DNA of 64,000 nt, from assembly GCA_006384855.1 (NCBI GenBank), contig VCJN01002039.1, positions 186,001 through 250,000 on the forward strand, read 5' to 3'. This document shows, one piece after another, positions 24,427-39,351 of the stretch; position 1 is the first letter of the stretch; each line of letters begins with the position of its first letter. The notes under the pieces were generated by a model. It searched no databases. It saw only the letters and a list, made by a program, of their open reading frames with translations, and had not been told where the DNA came from. The stretch is from Tetraselmis striata. Its lineage: Eukaryota > Chlorophyta > Chlorodendrophyceae > Chlorodendrales > Chlorodendraceae. Position numbers and translations under genes: made by a program.

Positions 24427-25056
24427 GTGGCAAAATATCACCGTCAAATTTTGGACTTGGTGGTTCCAGAGTTTAGGGATTTTATTAGTAGCCATGTCAT
24501 TGCGTCAACCCTCAAGGACTTTACTGCCTTTATGTGGGGCAGGATCCCTCCCTCCCTTCACGGCGCCCTGGATTTAGCTGTAAATGGGGATTTTCCAGTT
24601 ATGGCGTCGGGCCCTCGCTCCCTCACATTGTTCCCTTTTTTGTTGCATATGTATCGCACTCCCGAAATGATTTGCTCCGAGAGATGGGGCTTGCCCCAAC
24701 CCGCGTTACTCGAATGGGCCGACGCCCACAGGGGCCGGGCAGACCTTTCGTGGTCAGTGCCGGGTATTTTGAATGGCCATATTTCAGACGGTGATCCAAC
24801 CGTGTTGGTAATTCCGCCACACACTTCTAAATTAGTCTTGCAGAATGCTTCGGCAATTTGCTTCATGACCGTAACGGAGCGTCACCTACCCAGGGCTTTC
24901 CGTGACTGGATCGCTACCGAAATAGCCGTCGTAGAGACGCTGCAAGGGTTTCACTGGTGCCAGCCCTGTCCCGGGGGAAACACGACCCTGCTTGGTACCT
25001 TGCCCAGCGCGAGTTGCGCGGCGCGCCGCCTGCGTGTCGCTGCTGTACTCGTATAG
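24427..25056 (+). CDS. Unrecognised 209-residue open frame, repeat-associated
   Basis: An uninterrupted frame of mixed composition, with words such as VPEFRDFISSHVIAS, LFPFLLHMYRTPEMI and HLPRAFRDWIATEIAVVE. It does not look like a shadow frame. Its last third is repeated at 26590-26765 with changed bases and a small local duplication, so it belongs to a multicopy family. No signal peptide, membrane helix or catalytic motif is evident. It may be part of a mobile element or a duplicated host gene; I cannot assign a function. Confidence 0.4.
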   Translation: MAKYHRQILDLVVPEFRDFISSHVIASTLKDFTAFMWGRIPPSLHGALDLAVNGDFPVMASGPRSLTLFPFLLHMYRTPEMICSERWGLPQPALLEWADAHRGRADLSWSVPGILNGHISDGDPTVLVIPPHTSKLVLQNASAICFMTVTERHLPRAFRDWIATEIAVVETLQGFHWCQPCPGGNTTLLGTLPSASCAARRLRVAAVLV

Positions 25057-25645
25057 CTGTCGGACAGCACCGACGTACCGCCGCGTGCTGCCTCAAGCTC
25101 ATGTTACGTTTCGTACTCATCATCGTCGTCGCGGCACCCGATGTAGGTTACCAGTAGTTTATTTTTAGTCGCATTACCCCTGTACAGGCGTCAAAACAAA
25201 TGAACGGGTTTTGACAGCTCAACGACTTCAAATCTGTGCCTCGGGGGCGGGAAAAAAACACCGAGCCGCTCGGTACCGGGTCTAAATAAGGCAGGCAGGT
25301 CCGATTTATTTTTATGTTTTAGGACCCCCCCCCGCCCCCGCTGTTTCCACCCTCCTCTACTTTATTTATGTTGATCTCACAGTACTTAGTAGAACATGCC
25401 CAAAGTTGCATATAATAACTACCATTGGCATGACTTTTTTTACTGTTTCAATGCATGGCTCTGTGCATAAGGGTGTTCCCTGCCATATGCAAGCATAAAA
25501 TGGAGAGGGGGTGGGGCACTTTTTGGAATCATCACCATATTACAATCAGCATCATGACAAATTCACCATACGGTGGCCTATCCACCCCTCCATGTAGTGC
25601 TATGACGCTGCTAAGCTGATGTATGCCTGGCCTGGATATTAAAGA

Positions 25646-25700
25646 CTTTCCGTGCGTTCTCTAGACGCTATCCACGTAACCAACACAGTATATTCACGGC
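25646..25700 (+). repeat. Dispersed short repeat, copy 2 of 3
   Basis: Begins ctttccgtgcgttctctag and includes cacgtaaccaacacagtat. Same orientation as the copies at 10428 and 27080. Confidence 0.55.
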
Positions 25701-26589
25701 GGCGGTGCGGGGCTGATTCATGCACCGCTCCCAACCGCCAAGTACTGCTTAAGTACGTGAACATAAAGTTGAGGCCACTTACAAAGTGAACCCCTCTTCT
25801 GTTTCTCCGGAAAGTAGAGTACTAAAACATAACATTGAATCGGACCTGCCTAACAAAACAAATCGACATTTTTAACTCAGGCTGATGCGGCCCGAGCGTT
25901 ATTATTTGAGCGGCGCTCTCCGTACGCTCGCACGCCCGTGCGCAGGATGTCCTCGAAGTGAGGCGGGCCCGCCGCGCGCGACCCACGGTGCGCGGACTTA
26001 GCGCGGACTCAGCGCGTGCGACTAAGTACCGCACACAATTTATACAGCCTCAACGGCTTATGCAATGCGCGCTTATTTTGTGATTTTTGCGCATTTTATT
26101 GCTGACCGGCAGTGTCAGTTTTTCCTGCGCGCACTAGCGGGCGGGTATCGCTGATTTTTGTAGCGCATACGCCAAACGCGGTCATGGGCTCGCGACGCAA
26201 GATAGCCGTAACACCTCACATGTGCTCAAAGTAGGGCATAGAATACCCAAGATAACCGTTTATGTACACCGCGTACATGCGATGTAACACATTTACATGT
26301 GGCAGATGTAGCATTTCACCGATGCTACATGCAGATGCGGATATGTCCGCCATACGCATTCGCATTCATTGTACTAGGGCCGGCTACGGGTAGCTTGAGG
26401 GAAGATGAGGATATATATGCCCTCAGGGCAGCAATCGGTTTGGCGACATGTGGCGTGCAGCGCCTGCGCACGGAGTAAGACATACCCGTTCATTACTTTT
26501 GACGCCTGTAGTACCTACCCCGCGGTAGTCCCTCAGGACGAGTTACACCGGCGGTATGTACAGTAATCGTAGATCGCTACGACAGGTAA

Positions 26590-26785
26590 GAGATGCTTCG
26601 GCAATTTGCTTGATGACTGTAAAAAGGTAAAAATTTGCTTGATGTCTATAAAAAAAGGTAACGGAGCGTCGCCTACCCAGGGCTTTCCGTAACTGGATTG
26701 CTGCCGCCGAAACGGCCGTCGTAGAGACGCTGCAAGGGTTTCACTGGTGCCAGTCCTGTCCCGGGGGCGGGAAAAAAAAGAAGCC
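26590..26785 (+). repeat. Partial second copy of the 24427-25056 sequence
   Basis: From gatgcttcggcaatttgctt to gtgccagtcctgtcccgggg this matches about 24846-24975. It differs by an extra repeated stretch near the start (gctt-gatg plus a/t-rich runs) and scattered substitutions. The copy lacks the N-terminal two thirds. Confidence 0.75.
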
Positions 26786-27079
26786 ATAGTCGCTCTGGTT
26801 CGTTTTTCCCACGCCCGCCCGTGAAGGTTCGGGCGGCCCTACGACAGGTATGAGGTATCTGTAAGTACGAGTAGCCCGGCGGCCGGTAACGTTACAGGTC
26901 GTACAGCCCGTACGGTGAGTCGCTGTGTGCGCGATAGATCACATGTGTATCAGCACACGTCACATTTACATGAAAGTACCCGTGTTTCTGTCATCGCTAT
27001 AATCCGTCTATTTAAAACACCCTGTGATATGAACCGCGTAGGTGAGCCGAGCAGATGAGCGGACGACTCGACGAACGTA

Positions 27080-27130
27080 CTTTGCGTGCATTCTCCGGAC
27101 GCTCTCCCTGTAACCAAAAAGTTCACTCGA
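27080..27130 (+). repeat. Dispersed short repeat, copy 3 of 3
   Basis: Begins actttgcgtgcattctccgg and includes ctgtaaccaaaaagttcac. It is followed by a repeated tcgacgaacg word present on both sides (27067 and 27129). Confidence 0.55.
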
Positions 27131-27531
27131 CGAACGATGCGAACATTACTTACAGTTCTTAAATATTGCTGCAGGCGCGATATTACACCACGAACGCGTT
27201 TCCGAGAGGTTTGCCCCTTGCACCAGAGTCGCGCATGCGCCGGTAGTTAGCCACACCTGTTGCTGCAGCTCTCGACGCCAGCGCTCGCAAGCCAGTCCCT
27301 TCATGCGACTGCAGTGTTGCTTCCCCTTGCCGCTTCCTGCCGCAGGGCTTGGGCTCGTCAGATTGCAGTGCAGCCCCTACACTCTGGTGGCAACTTCTCC
27401 GGCGCGCAGGCGCTACTCTGCAGTCCGCCCGGTAGTGGCCACGAGCCGCCTGCAGGTGCACTCGCGGGCGTGTACTTCTGGCGAAACGCGTAAGCGTCGC
27501 CGCGGGGCAGCGGTCCCGGACAAGCGGCGGC

Positions 27532-30500
27532 ATGGCGGAACGCGCCAGCCCACCGCAGCCGCGGGCGGCGTTCGCGGACGTCATGGATGTTGTGACGGAG
27601 GAGGACGAGGGTACAGGGGAGGGGCCGGACGCGGGAGCCGCCGTCGCTGGCCGGCCGGCGGCGCGGAGCGCGCTCAAGGGGCAGGACTCAGACGCGCGCG
27701 AGCGAGCACCCCGGCAGCGCGTGGTAATACGGACCAACTCTATTGGCAGTGCCGCGCCGAGCAAGGCCTCCTTCGCTGGCTCTGGCGCTTCCAGCGCTGC
27801 GATGGGCGCGATGCTGATGAACAACACTGGTCTCGGCCTCACCATCTTGCAGCGTGACGAGTGGTCCCAGAAGGTTTGACGGATGGCGACCCCCCCCCCC
27901 CCCCCGCTCTCCTCTCTCTTCCGAGAGCCTCTCCGGAAATCCGGCCCCGGGTGCCGGTCCTTCCCCCTCCTCTGCCCCTGCTTAAGCGTACCAAGCGTGG
28001 CTAAGAATCAGGTGTGGCCCACATGCCCGTCGAATAACCCCCCCCCCCCCCCCCCCCACGCGCGCTTCGACACGCGCCTCCTCCGTTTTGACCTGCAGGA
28101 GATAGACCAGCGGAACCAGGTGCTCCCGATGCTCCACCTGACGATGGGACAGATCGACGGCACCGTGAAGCCCAAGTTTTCGCACTTTTCGGCGGAGAGC
28201 TCGCCGGCAGAGAACATGGAGTCTTTCGGCCACCTGTTCTACGAGGTGCGAGACGAGGTCAAGGCTGCAGAGGCCATGCAGGTCGCCATGCATGCTGCGA
28301 CAGAGCGCTGACCCCACGTTGAACCCCGCTGCGCAGGAGCTGTTCGAGATGGAGCCGCAGCTGAAGAAGGACCTGTTCTCCGCGAAGCCCGCCCAGGTGC
28401 TGGCCATCAAGCTGGGCTTGATCCTGAGCGAGCTCATCCGGCTACTGGAGATAGAGTCGCCCCGCGCCCTGGGCGGCATAATATCCGAGATGGCGCTGCG
28501 CCACATTGAATACGGACTGATGAAGGAGCACGTGGCGCCGTTCCGCGACGTCATGGTCTCCTCGCTCAAGAAGGCTGTGACGGAGCGCGGCCACAAGTGG
28601 AAGCCCAAGACAACCAAAGCCTGGATCTGGGCCCTCACCGAAATTGCCAACCTGCTGGTGGAGGCTGTCAATCAAGGCCGCCCCAAAGTCCAGACGCTGA
28701 GCAAGTGCGCCACGGCTCCCCCCCCCCCCCCCCCCCCCTCCCTTGGCCCAATCTTCACTGTTCCCCCTCACATTTGACATCACAGTAATAGACTTGCAAA
28801 ACTCTGATTGTTGTGCGGCGAGTGTGTCCCCCCCCCCCTCCCTCTCTCCCCTTCCCCGGGTCCCCCATAAACACACCCTTGACCTCTTGAACTGGGGCCA
28901 AACATCGTGCAGGCGATTGACATGGGCACGGCGCGCCGCAGGTCGTGGCAGTTTATGTGTGAGAAGATGTATGAGGAGAAGCTGGCGCGCGCGGCGCGTG
29001 GGCGCAACGCATCCAGGCTGGCCAGCAAGGTGGGCTCCAAGCTAAAGAGCCAGACAGATGCGAGCCTTGCTGGCATTGCCGAGGAGAGCAGTGATGGTGA
29101 GGAGGTACAGGAGCTGGCAGAGAAGGAGTCCAGCGGGCTCACGATGGCTGCCATGGCTGCTGCATTCAAGGCCGGCGGGGTCACCGCTGTCAAAGCGCTG
29201 ATAGCTGGCAGCAAGGAGGACCGCAAGGACACCAGCGGCAACTTCACCCTGTGGCAGAAGAAGCAGGCGATGCTGAGCCCAGATTACCTGGAGGGCCGGC
29301 TCGCGGTGGGGCAGGCCTTCTTGGATGTTTTTGCAGCGCGCAATGCGTGGGCGGTCAAGGACTTTGACTTTGGGCTCAGCCCCACGCATGCGGCAAAGAT
29401 GGGCGAGGCGCTGGAGCTCATCGTCAACAGCGCCACCAAGCCGCAGATTCTGCAGCACAAGCTGCGCGTACTGTCGCTGGGCCACGTGCAGATGGGCATC
29501 AAGCCCGAGTTCTTCCCCCACTTTGGCACGGCGTTGTTTGCCTTTCTCGAGCAGGTGGCCGCCCCGCCATCTGACTGCCGTCCATGTCACTCAGCAACGG
29601 TGGTATGCCGGTTAGGCGATGTGAGTTGCTGGCGCGCCCCTGGCTGTCACCGCCTGTGCCTCACCCTCTGATTGCCCTGCGCAGGTGCTGGGGAACTACA
29701 TGATGTGGGACAATCAGACAGAGGAGGCATGGAAGTGGATGTGGGACATTGTCAACGCGGCCTTCACCCGCCACATGATCTCGGCGGCGCAGCTGCTGTC
29801 CACGGTTGGGCAGTCGTGGGAGCACATTGAGACTAACTGCGACATCAACGAAATCAGCGATGCCTTTTTCGAACACCTCTTTCGGCTGGTGCCGGCGCTG
29901 CAGGAGTTCTTCACCAAGCCCAAGAAGATGCAGCGCGTGATGTTTATCAAGGCGATGGACCTGATTGTACGCAGCGTGGCGGACACCAAGGTGCTGGAGG
30001 TTGACCTCAAGGCGATCGCGATGCGCCACATTAAGTATGACATTCGCGCAGAGCATCTGGACGTGTTTGGCCAGGTGCTGCTTCAGGCGCTGGCAAACGC
30101 CGCCGGCACCGACAACTGGGATGAGGAGATCGAGGGTAGCTGGGCAGACATTTACGGCCACATTGCCGCCATCTTTGGGCACGTCATCTCCACCGGCCGC
30201 AATCTCGTGTCCAAGGCGCTCGCCACCAACAGCTCTGACGAGCTTCGCCGCGCGCTGCAGATCACCCCACGCAAGCGCCGCATCGTCAGCGCGCTCGAGA
30301 TTGACGTGGACGACAGCGTGGTGTCGCCAATCGTGTGGACCATCACCGAGGGGCAGCTGCACCTGACGGACGTGCTCCTCAAGGACGTCCTCACCATCCG
30401 CGGGGACCGTGAGCACTACTACTACGGCCGCAGCCTGCTGTGGGCCAAGCATCCCTGGATCTGCCACCTGCTGGTGGAAAAGGCGCCCAAGCTGCTGCCC

Positions 30501-32555
30501 ACCTTTCTGGACGGGCACCTCTGGATCAGCCGTCACAGCGAGGAGGGCTTCCGCCGCGTGAACTACTACGTGAAGGAGCTCTACGGGGATCCCTACGTGC
30601 CTGGAAACTGGAACACCTACAACACGCCGCTCGGCCTGCTCGTCTCGCGGCTGCCGGCGAGCGAGGTTGCCGTGTTTGCGCACCCATGCATCCAGTTTGT
30701 GGTGGACCTCAAGTGGGAGCAGTTTGGCAGGCGGGACTTTGGGTTTCTGCAGGCGCTCAACCTGCTCAACTTGGCGCTTGTCACCACATACATGCAGATC
30801 GGCAACCATTACCCCTATGCCAGCTTTGTGCTCTCCCTCCTGCAGCTGGTCACCGCCAGCGGGAAGATCCTGTGGTTCATGCGGAAGAGCTGGCAGCAGC
30901 TGGCAAACGGCTTTGGGCACCGGTACCGCCTGGCGGGCCTGAGCGTAACGGTGCCCTTTGTGCTGCATGATGTGTTCACCCTCATCAGCCTGATAACGTC
31001 CGTCCTGCTGCTGCTGCTGTTCTGGAAGAGCTGGACGGCTAACCCCTTCCGCTGGCATAGCGCCCTGGACCCCAGCAAGGATCTTGTCAGCCAGGACCCC
31101 AACTGGTTCATCAACCACCATGACCCGCACACGCTGCGTGACTGGGCCATGGTCGCGGCGTTTGCGACCGGGCTGCTGTGGATCCAGATGAGCGAGTGCT
31201 TCAAGATGTCCAACCGCCTGAGCGCGCTCATCTTTGCCATCATGGCGGTGCTGAAGGAGGTGATGCGCTTCATCCTGGTGCTCGCGGTCTGGGGCATCGG
31301 CTTCAGCATCATGCTGTACTGGCTCTTTGTGGCGCACAACCTGCGCGAGGGAGAGGACATCCACGAGGCGCTCGGCGTTGACCTGCAGCTCACGGAGCGC
31401 AGCGACGTGGGCGATGTTGTCTACTGGGTCGTAATGTCGTGCCTGGGCATCACCGGCATCGACGCCATGATGCAGGCGGGCACGCTGACCCGCGTCGTCT
31501 ACGCGCTCTGCGTGCTGACCACCGTCGTGGTGCTGCTCAACCTGCTGGTGTCCACGATGGTGTCCACGTACGACATCCTGCAGATGAGCTTCCACGAGCT
31601 GGCGGTGCAGACACGCGCGCAGCTGGTCATCCGGGCCGAGGAGGGCTGCTCCATGAAGCGGCGCGCCAAGTACTTCAACGCGTGCAGGTTTGGCGAGAAG
31701 GTCGACTTTGACGACGGTGACGACGGCCCCAGCGGCGGCATCCAGCGCCTCGTGCCTGCCTCGGAGCGCCGACACCCCGCGTACCGCGTGCTTGACCCAA
31801 TCGAGCGCTACGCGGGTGACTGCAGCCCCGACACACCTTTCGGCAAAGACGACATGATCTCCAGCGCCACCACCACCGAGGACCTGCTGGGTGTTGGCAC
31901 CAAGCACACCGTGAACCACCAGGCGCTGCTGCGCATCAGCGAGGAGGTGGGCCGCCTCTCCACGGAGCTCTTCCTCATGAAGAACGCCACGAGAGACGAC
32001 GACAGCACGAGCGTCACTGGCTCGCAGATCGATCCGGAGGAGAAGGCTTCCAGTGCCGGAAACGGCGGCGGCAGCGCTGGCAAGATGGCCAGCGCGGACG
32101 GCGTCTTTGGGGGCGGTGGCGAGGAGACCAAGTACGCATCCTCCACGGGCCTGCTCGCCGGGGCGGAGGAGGCGGTGAAGGACCCGCTGGCCAACCTGCG
32201 CGAGGTGGCCCACGAGGAGCTCGCGGCGCATGGAGACCTGACCTCCCTGTGGCTTGTAGTCGACGGCATCGTACGCGACGTGACTAGCTTGCTTGGCTAC
32301 CACCCCGGCGGGAAGAAGGTGCTGCTGGATGCGCATGGCAAGGACGCCTCGGAGCTCTTCCACAGCAGTCACATTGGCCCCTCATTCACCATCGCCTCCG
32401 CGATGTGGAAGGCCATGCCGCCCATCGGGCGCATGCAGGCCCTCGAGGCCGCCATGAACCTGCCGGGCGCGGTGCCCCAGCCGGCAGCTGCCACCCAGCA
32501 CGACGGCATGACCATGTACTCCCCGCACGACCTCGACCTCGACCTCGACGTGTGA
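27532..32555 (+). CDS. Triple globin - TRP-like ion channel - cytochrome b5 fusion
   Basis: Exons: 27532-27873, 28099-28245, 28337 to about 28700 (donor not settled), 28913-29554, 29685-32555; roughly 1455 residues. After a disordered N-terminus come three globin modules. Module 1 has FGHLFYEELFEMEPQLK across an exon junction, with proximal-His helix MALRHIEYGLMKEHV. Module 2 has LSLGHVQMGIKPEFFPHFG. Module 3 has ISDAFFEHLFRLVPALQEFF and IAMRHIKYDIRAEHLDVFG. Each keeps the F8-type His. Next is an ankyrin-channel-like linker (HPCIQFVVDLKWEQFG), then six membrane helices with a pore loop (VVYWVVMSCLGITGID) and S6 (VVVLLNLLVSTMVSTYD). The S4 helix lacks regular Arg/Lys, so voltage gating is unlikely. 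Near the C-terminus a cytochrome b5 domain shows HPGG (32301) and a second His in FHSSHIG. Inferred role: a heme-controlled cation channel sensing O2, NO or redox. The antisense strand is also largely open, a composition effect. Confidence 0.9.
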
Positions 32556-33012
32556 TGGGAAGGATGGGTAGGAGCGAGAGCCAGCAACCTGGCTGCCGCG
32601 CACATGCGGGGCTGAAATAGCGCCTCGCGGCTGCGCCTCACAGCACCTGTGCGGTGACTGCTTCGGGGCGGAATGCGTCTAGGATTCCTGTGACCCGTTA
32701 AATATCAGTAGCGACTATTAAGAGCACATGTTAAGGAGGGTGGATAGTAGGGGAAGGGCGCGCGGGGGCAGAACTGGGGAGCCCAGGGTCTTTGCCTGCC
32801 CGAGTTGGCGACCGTGTAACATTACCGCGACCCGTGCCGTGCCTGCTCAATCCATGCTCAGCGCCAGCCGCGCCTTGCCTGCTTGCTAATATGCATCCAC
32901 AGCGCAGTTGCTGACTACTGGGCGGCCACCTGCCACCACTAACTAACGCAGTCTTGAGCCCTAACTAGACACACTGGCCGGAAAACACCACGCCCACTAC
33001 CGGTAGCTGCCT
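32556..33012. other. Convergent intergenic region
   Basis: Holds the 3' untranslated ends of the rightward channel gene and the leftward aminotransferase gene, 457 bp apart. No terminator motif or RNA gene was recognised. Confidence 0.5.
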
Positions 33013-36960
<3,948 letters not shown>

Positions 36961-37384
36961 GGGCTGAGCAAGACGACGAGTTAGCTGCAAGGACGACCCG
37001 GGAGGGACACCGACGCAATTAGCAACTACGCGTGGAAAGGGACGGAGAGCACGCAGCTTCGTTGACGGCTGTATCTACAGAAAGGCTGACTACGCGTCGT
37101 TAAGTGGGGGGAGAGGGACTCGACGAGGGCTGACGCGCTGATGCTGCGCTGTTGACAATAGCCACGCGACGCGGATGACGACAATAACGACGATAATAAC
37201 GCGACGACGCGCGCGGCGCGTCGACGTAGCGACTGGAGGCGCGCGAAATACAGGTACCTGTACCTGTATGATCAGTAGCGGCAGCTTAGCAGTTAGGGCA
37301 TCTTATCATGGCGACCCCATTAATCCTTTGTATATAAAATGGCAGCGGCGCTTCCATATATTTACATGGACTAGCTGCATGCAA

Positions 37385-37668
37385 AAGGCGATCGGGAAAT
37401 GACCCGAAAAGGCGCTAATAGGAAACGCCCACTGCGGCAACTGCGAGGTGGAAGCAGCAGCAGCAGAGGAGGTGAATGAGCACGAGCGCACGCAGCAGCG
37501 TTAGCGTCTGCACACCGGCAGAGAGAGAGAATCCATGCCCAATTGGTATCATGCACGCAAGCAGACCCGCTGCAACAACCCACGCCCCATGCGTGACAGG
37601 TGATGGCGGAACTCCGCAGGCTGGCCGGCGATGAAGTTCCGAAGAGCCTGCACGGAGTAGCTTCTATA
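37385..37668 (-). mobile_element. Diverged LINE 3' fragment
   Basis: Shares with 14172-14480 the ordered words ctgcacaccggcagagaga, catgcacgcaagc, gacccgctgcaacaac and caggtgatggcggaact, with many substitutions. The fragment is the 3' end of the same LINE family on the same strand, older than the other two copies. Confidence 0.7.
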
Positions 37669-37724
37669 TGTATGAAGCAGTAGCACAATTACGTAGTCGC
37701 TATTAATATCTTAGGCTGAGCATA

Positions 37725-37870
37725 CATATACATGTATACGACCTACAATTGCATTTTGTATAAGTATATATACATATATAGATTTGTATATACATATATG
37801 TATTCACACATATGTACATACATATTTATATATACATATGTGTATATGTGTGCGTGTGTGTATGTGTGTG
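37725..37870. repeat. TA/CA-rich simple sequence
   Basis: A run of tatatacatata-like words passing into gtgtgcgtgtgtgtatgtgtgtg. No coding content. Confidence 0.9.
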
Positions 37871-38536
37871 GGTAGCGCGCGCGGCCGGCACACACGTCGT
37901 TGTCTAAAAATATAGTACACCTTTATGCGGAATATAAGGTGTATTATTCATTATTCTGGGCCACACAGAATCCATGAGTACTTCAGCGACGCTGCTTCCT
38001 GCAACTCCAGCAGCCATGTCGCGTACCATCGGAAGGCAGCAGGCGGAATTTCCGTCTGCTGATCGAATCTGAGAGACGATGTTTGGAATGCATTCAGGGG
38101 CGGCGACGACAAGCTGCAAAGTAGCACGGAATACGCATTTCCGGCGGCTGCTTTTCGATAAATAGCGCGCGTAGGAGAATGCGGTGACCCCCCTACTCGT
38201 AAGACAGTGTTCCGTCATCACTGCCCTCCAATGTCTTAGTCTTGTGGAATAATGGCCCGGTATCTCAATTGATGAACATGGCGGAGTTATCGCTGCAGAC
38301 TGGATCCTACCTAAATTGCAGGCCATGATAGAGGCGCTTCAAGGTTTTTCTGTTGCCAGTTCTATCGTCCTTACGGAAATACAAGGGGGGACGTGGGTGG
38401 GGGGAGGGATGCTGGCCCTGCCAATGGTTAAGCAGCTCATTGTCACGTTTTACATGAAGGACAAGTAATCGTCCATACAGCAGCCTGATGCTTCCTCAAA
38501 TATTCAGTACTATATACATATCCACACAAGCAGCGT

Positions 38537-38541
38537 GTATA

Positions 38542-38579
<38 letters not shown>
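38537..38579 (+). repeat. (GT)n microsatellite
   Basis: About 20 gt dinucleotides, starting tatgtttgtgtgtg and ending tgtgtgtgatcat. Confidence 0.95.
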
Positions 38580-38580
<1 letters not shown>

Positions 38581-39351
38581 TCATATCCCGTACCTATTTG
38601 ATATGAGAAAAGGAAAGACGCCGAGCGATAGTAAGTAGCACCATGAGCAGGATAACGCATAATAGTACATAACAGATCAGTGAGATACCAACAAGCGAAT
38701 CAGAATTGTATTAGCAATCGCGATAGCTTAATTTGTGTAGATTCTTTTAATCCTTAGCAAGGAAAGGTAAGATTGAACGCGCCCATCACAAAAAGGTCTG
38801 GGGGCGGTCGCTGAGACACATTACATGGTCCCATTGGGGTGCCTGGCTGAAGCCCCAACAAGCGTAAACGACAGGGCACATCGAAGGGTTGCGACCAGCT
38901 CGCAACATATTTGCGACGTTCCAAACATCTATGCAAGAATTGCGACTTGTATTGTTACTTCGCCACTTCCGCAAAACCTTCACTGCGGCTGTGTCTTATT
39001 GTGTTTGCGGAGTATCTCTGCCCGAGTTTCGTGTGTATCTATCATTGAGCGGTTGCCAGGCATCAGCAGACGATCACACAAGGACACGAGGTAAGAATTT
39101 GCGACATTTTTGACTCTGGCAGGTCAGTTCCGGCGGGCAGCAGCACATAGCACACAAGCACAAGTCAGAGTGGGCAGCATCCTCATTCAAATCCTCTTAC
39201 AAGTCTACCCAGCCGGGCAGCAGCCTCACCACCTGCCCTGTGCATCCTCCCGCCAGCCAGTCGTATAGCCTGTGAATGATCACCGCTGCCATCTAGCGGA
39301 GCGGTGACGTTGCACGGAGGTCTTTGCAAGGCTACTGCGCTAAGACGCCGC

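Larger units (their letters stand above)
25060..27530. other. Gene-poor, repeat-containing stretch
   Basis: No gene was recognised. It holds the partial copy of the 24427-25056 frame, two copies of the dispersed 50-bp repeat, short C runs (25326-25335), and local inverted words such as acatgtggcagatgtagcat near 26296. The last 300 bases are GC-rich and probably form the promoter and leader of the globin-channel gene. Confidence 0.5.
36965..39345. other. Gene-poor stretch with repeats
   Basis: Left part is the probable promoter side of the aminotransferase gene. It then holds a diverged LINE 3' fragment, an AT/GT simple-sequence zone (37720-37870), and a (GT)n run. A 140-codon minus frame at 37904-38326 has ordinary composition but no recognised family and no neighbouring exon, so I do not call it a gene. 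Confidence 0.5.

Noticed and set aside
29661-32372. 903-codon minus-strand frame opposite the channel exon
   Set aside because: It exactly shadows a recognisable channel-b5 exon; its Arg/His/Val-rich composition is what GC-rich antisense gives.
37904-38326. 140-codon minus frame as a gene
   Set aside because: No family, no flanking exon, and surrounded by simple sequence; left as unassigned.
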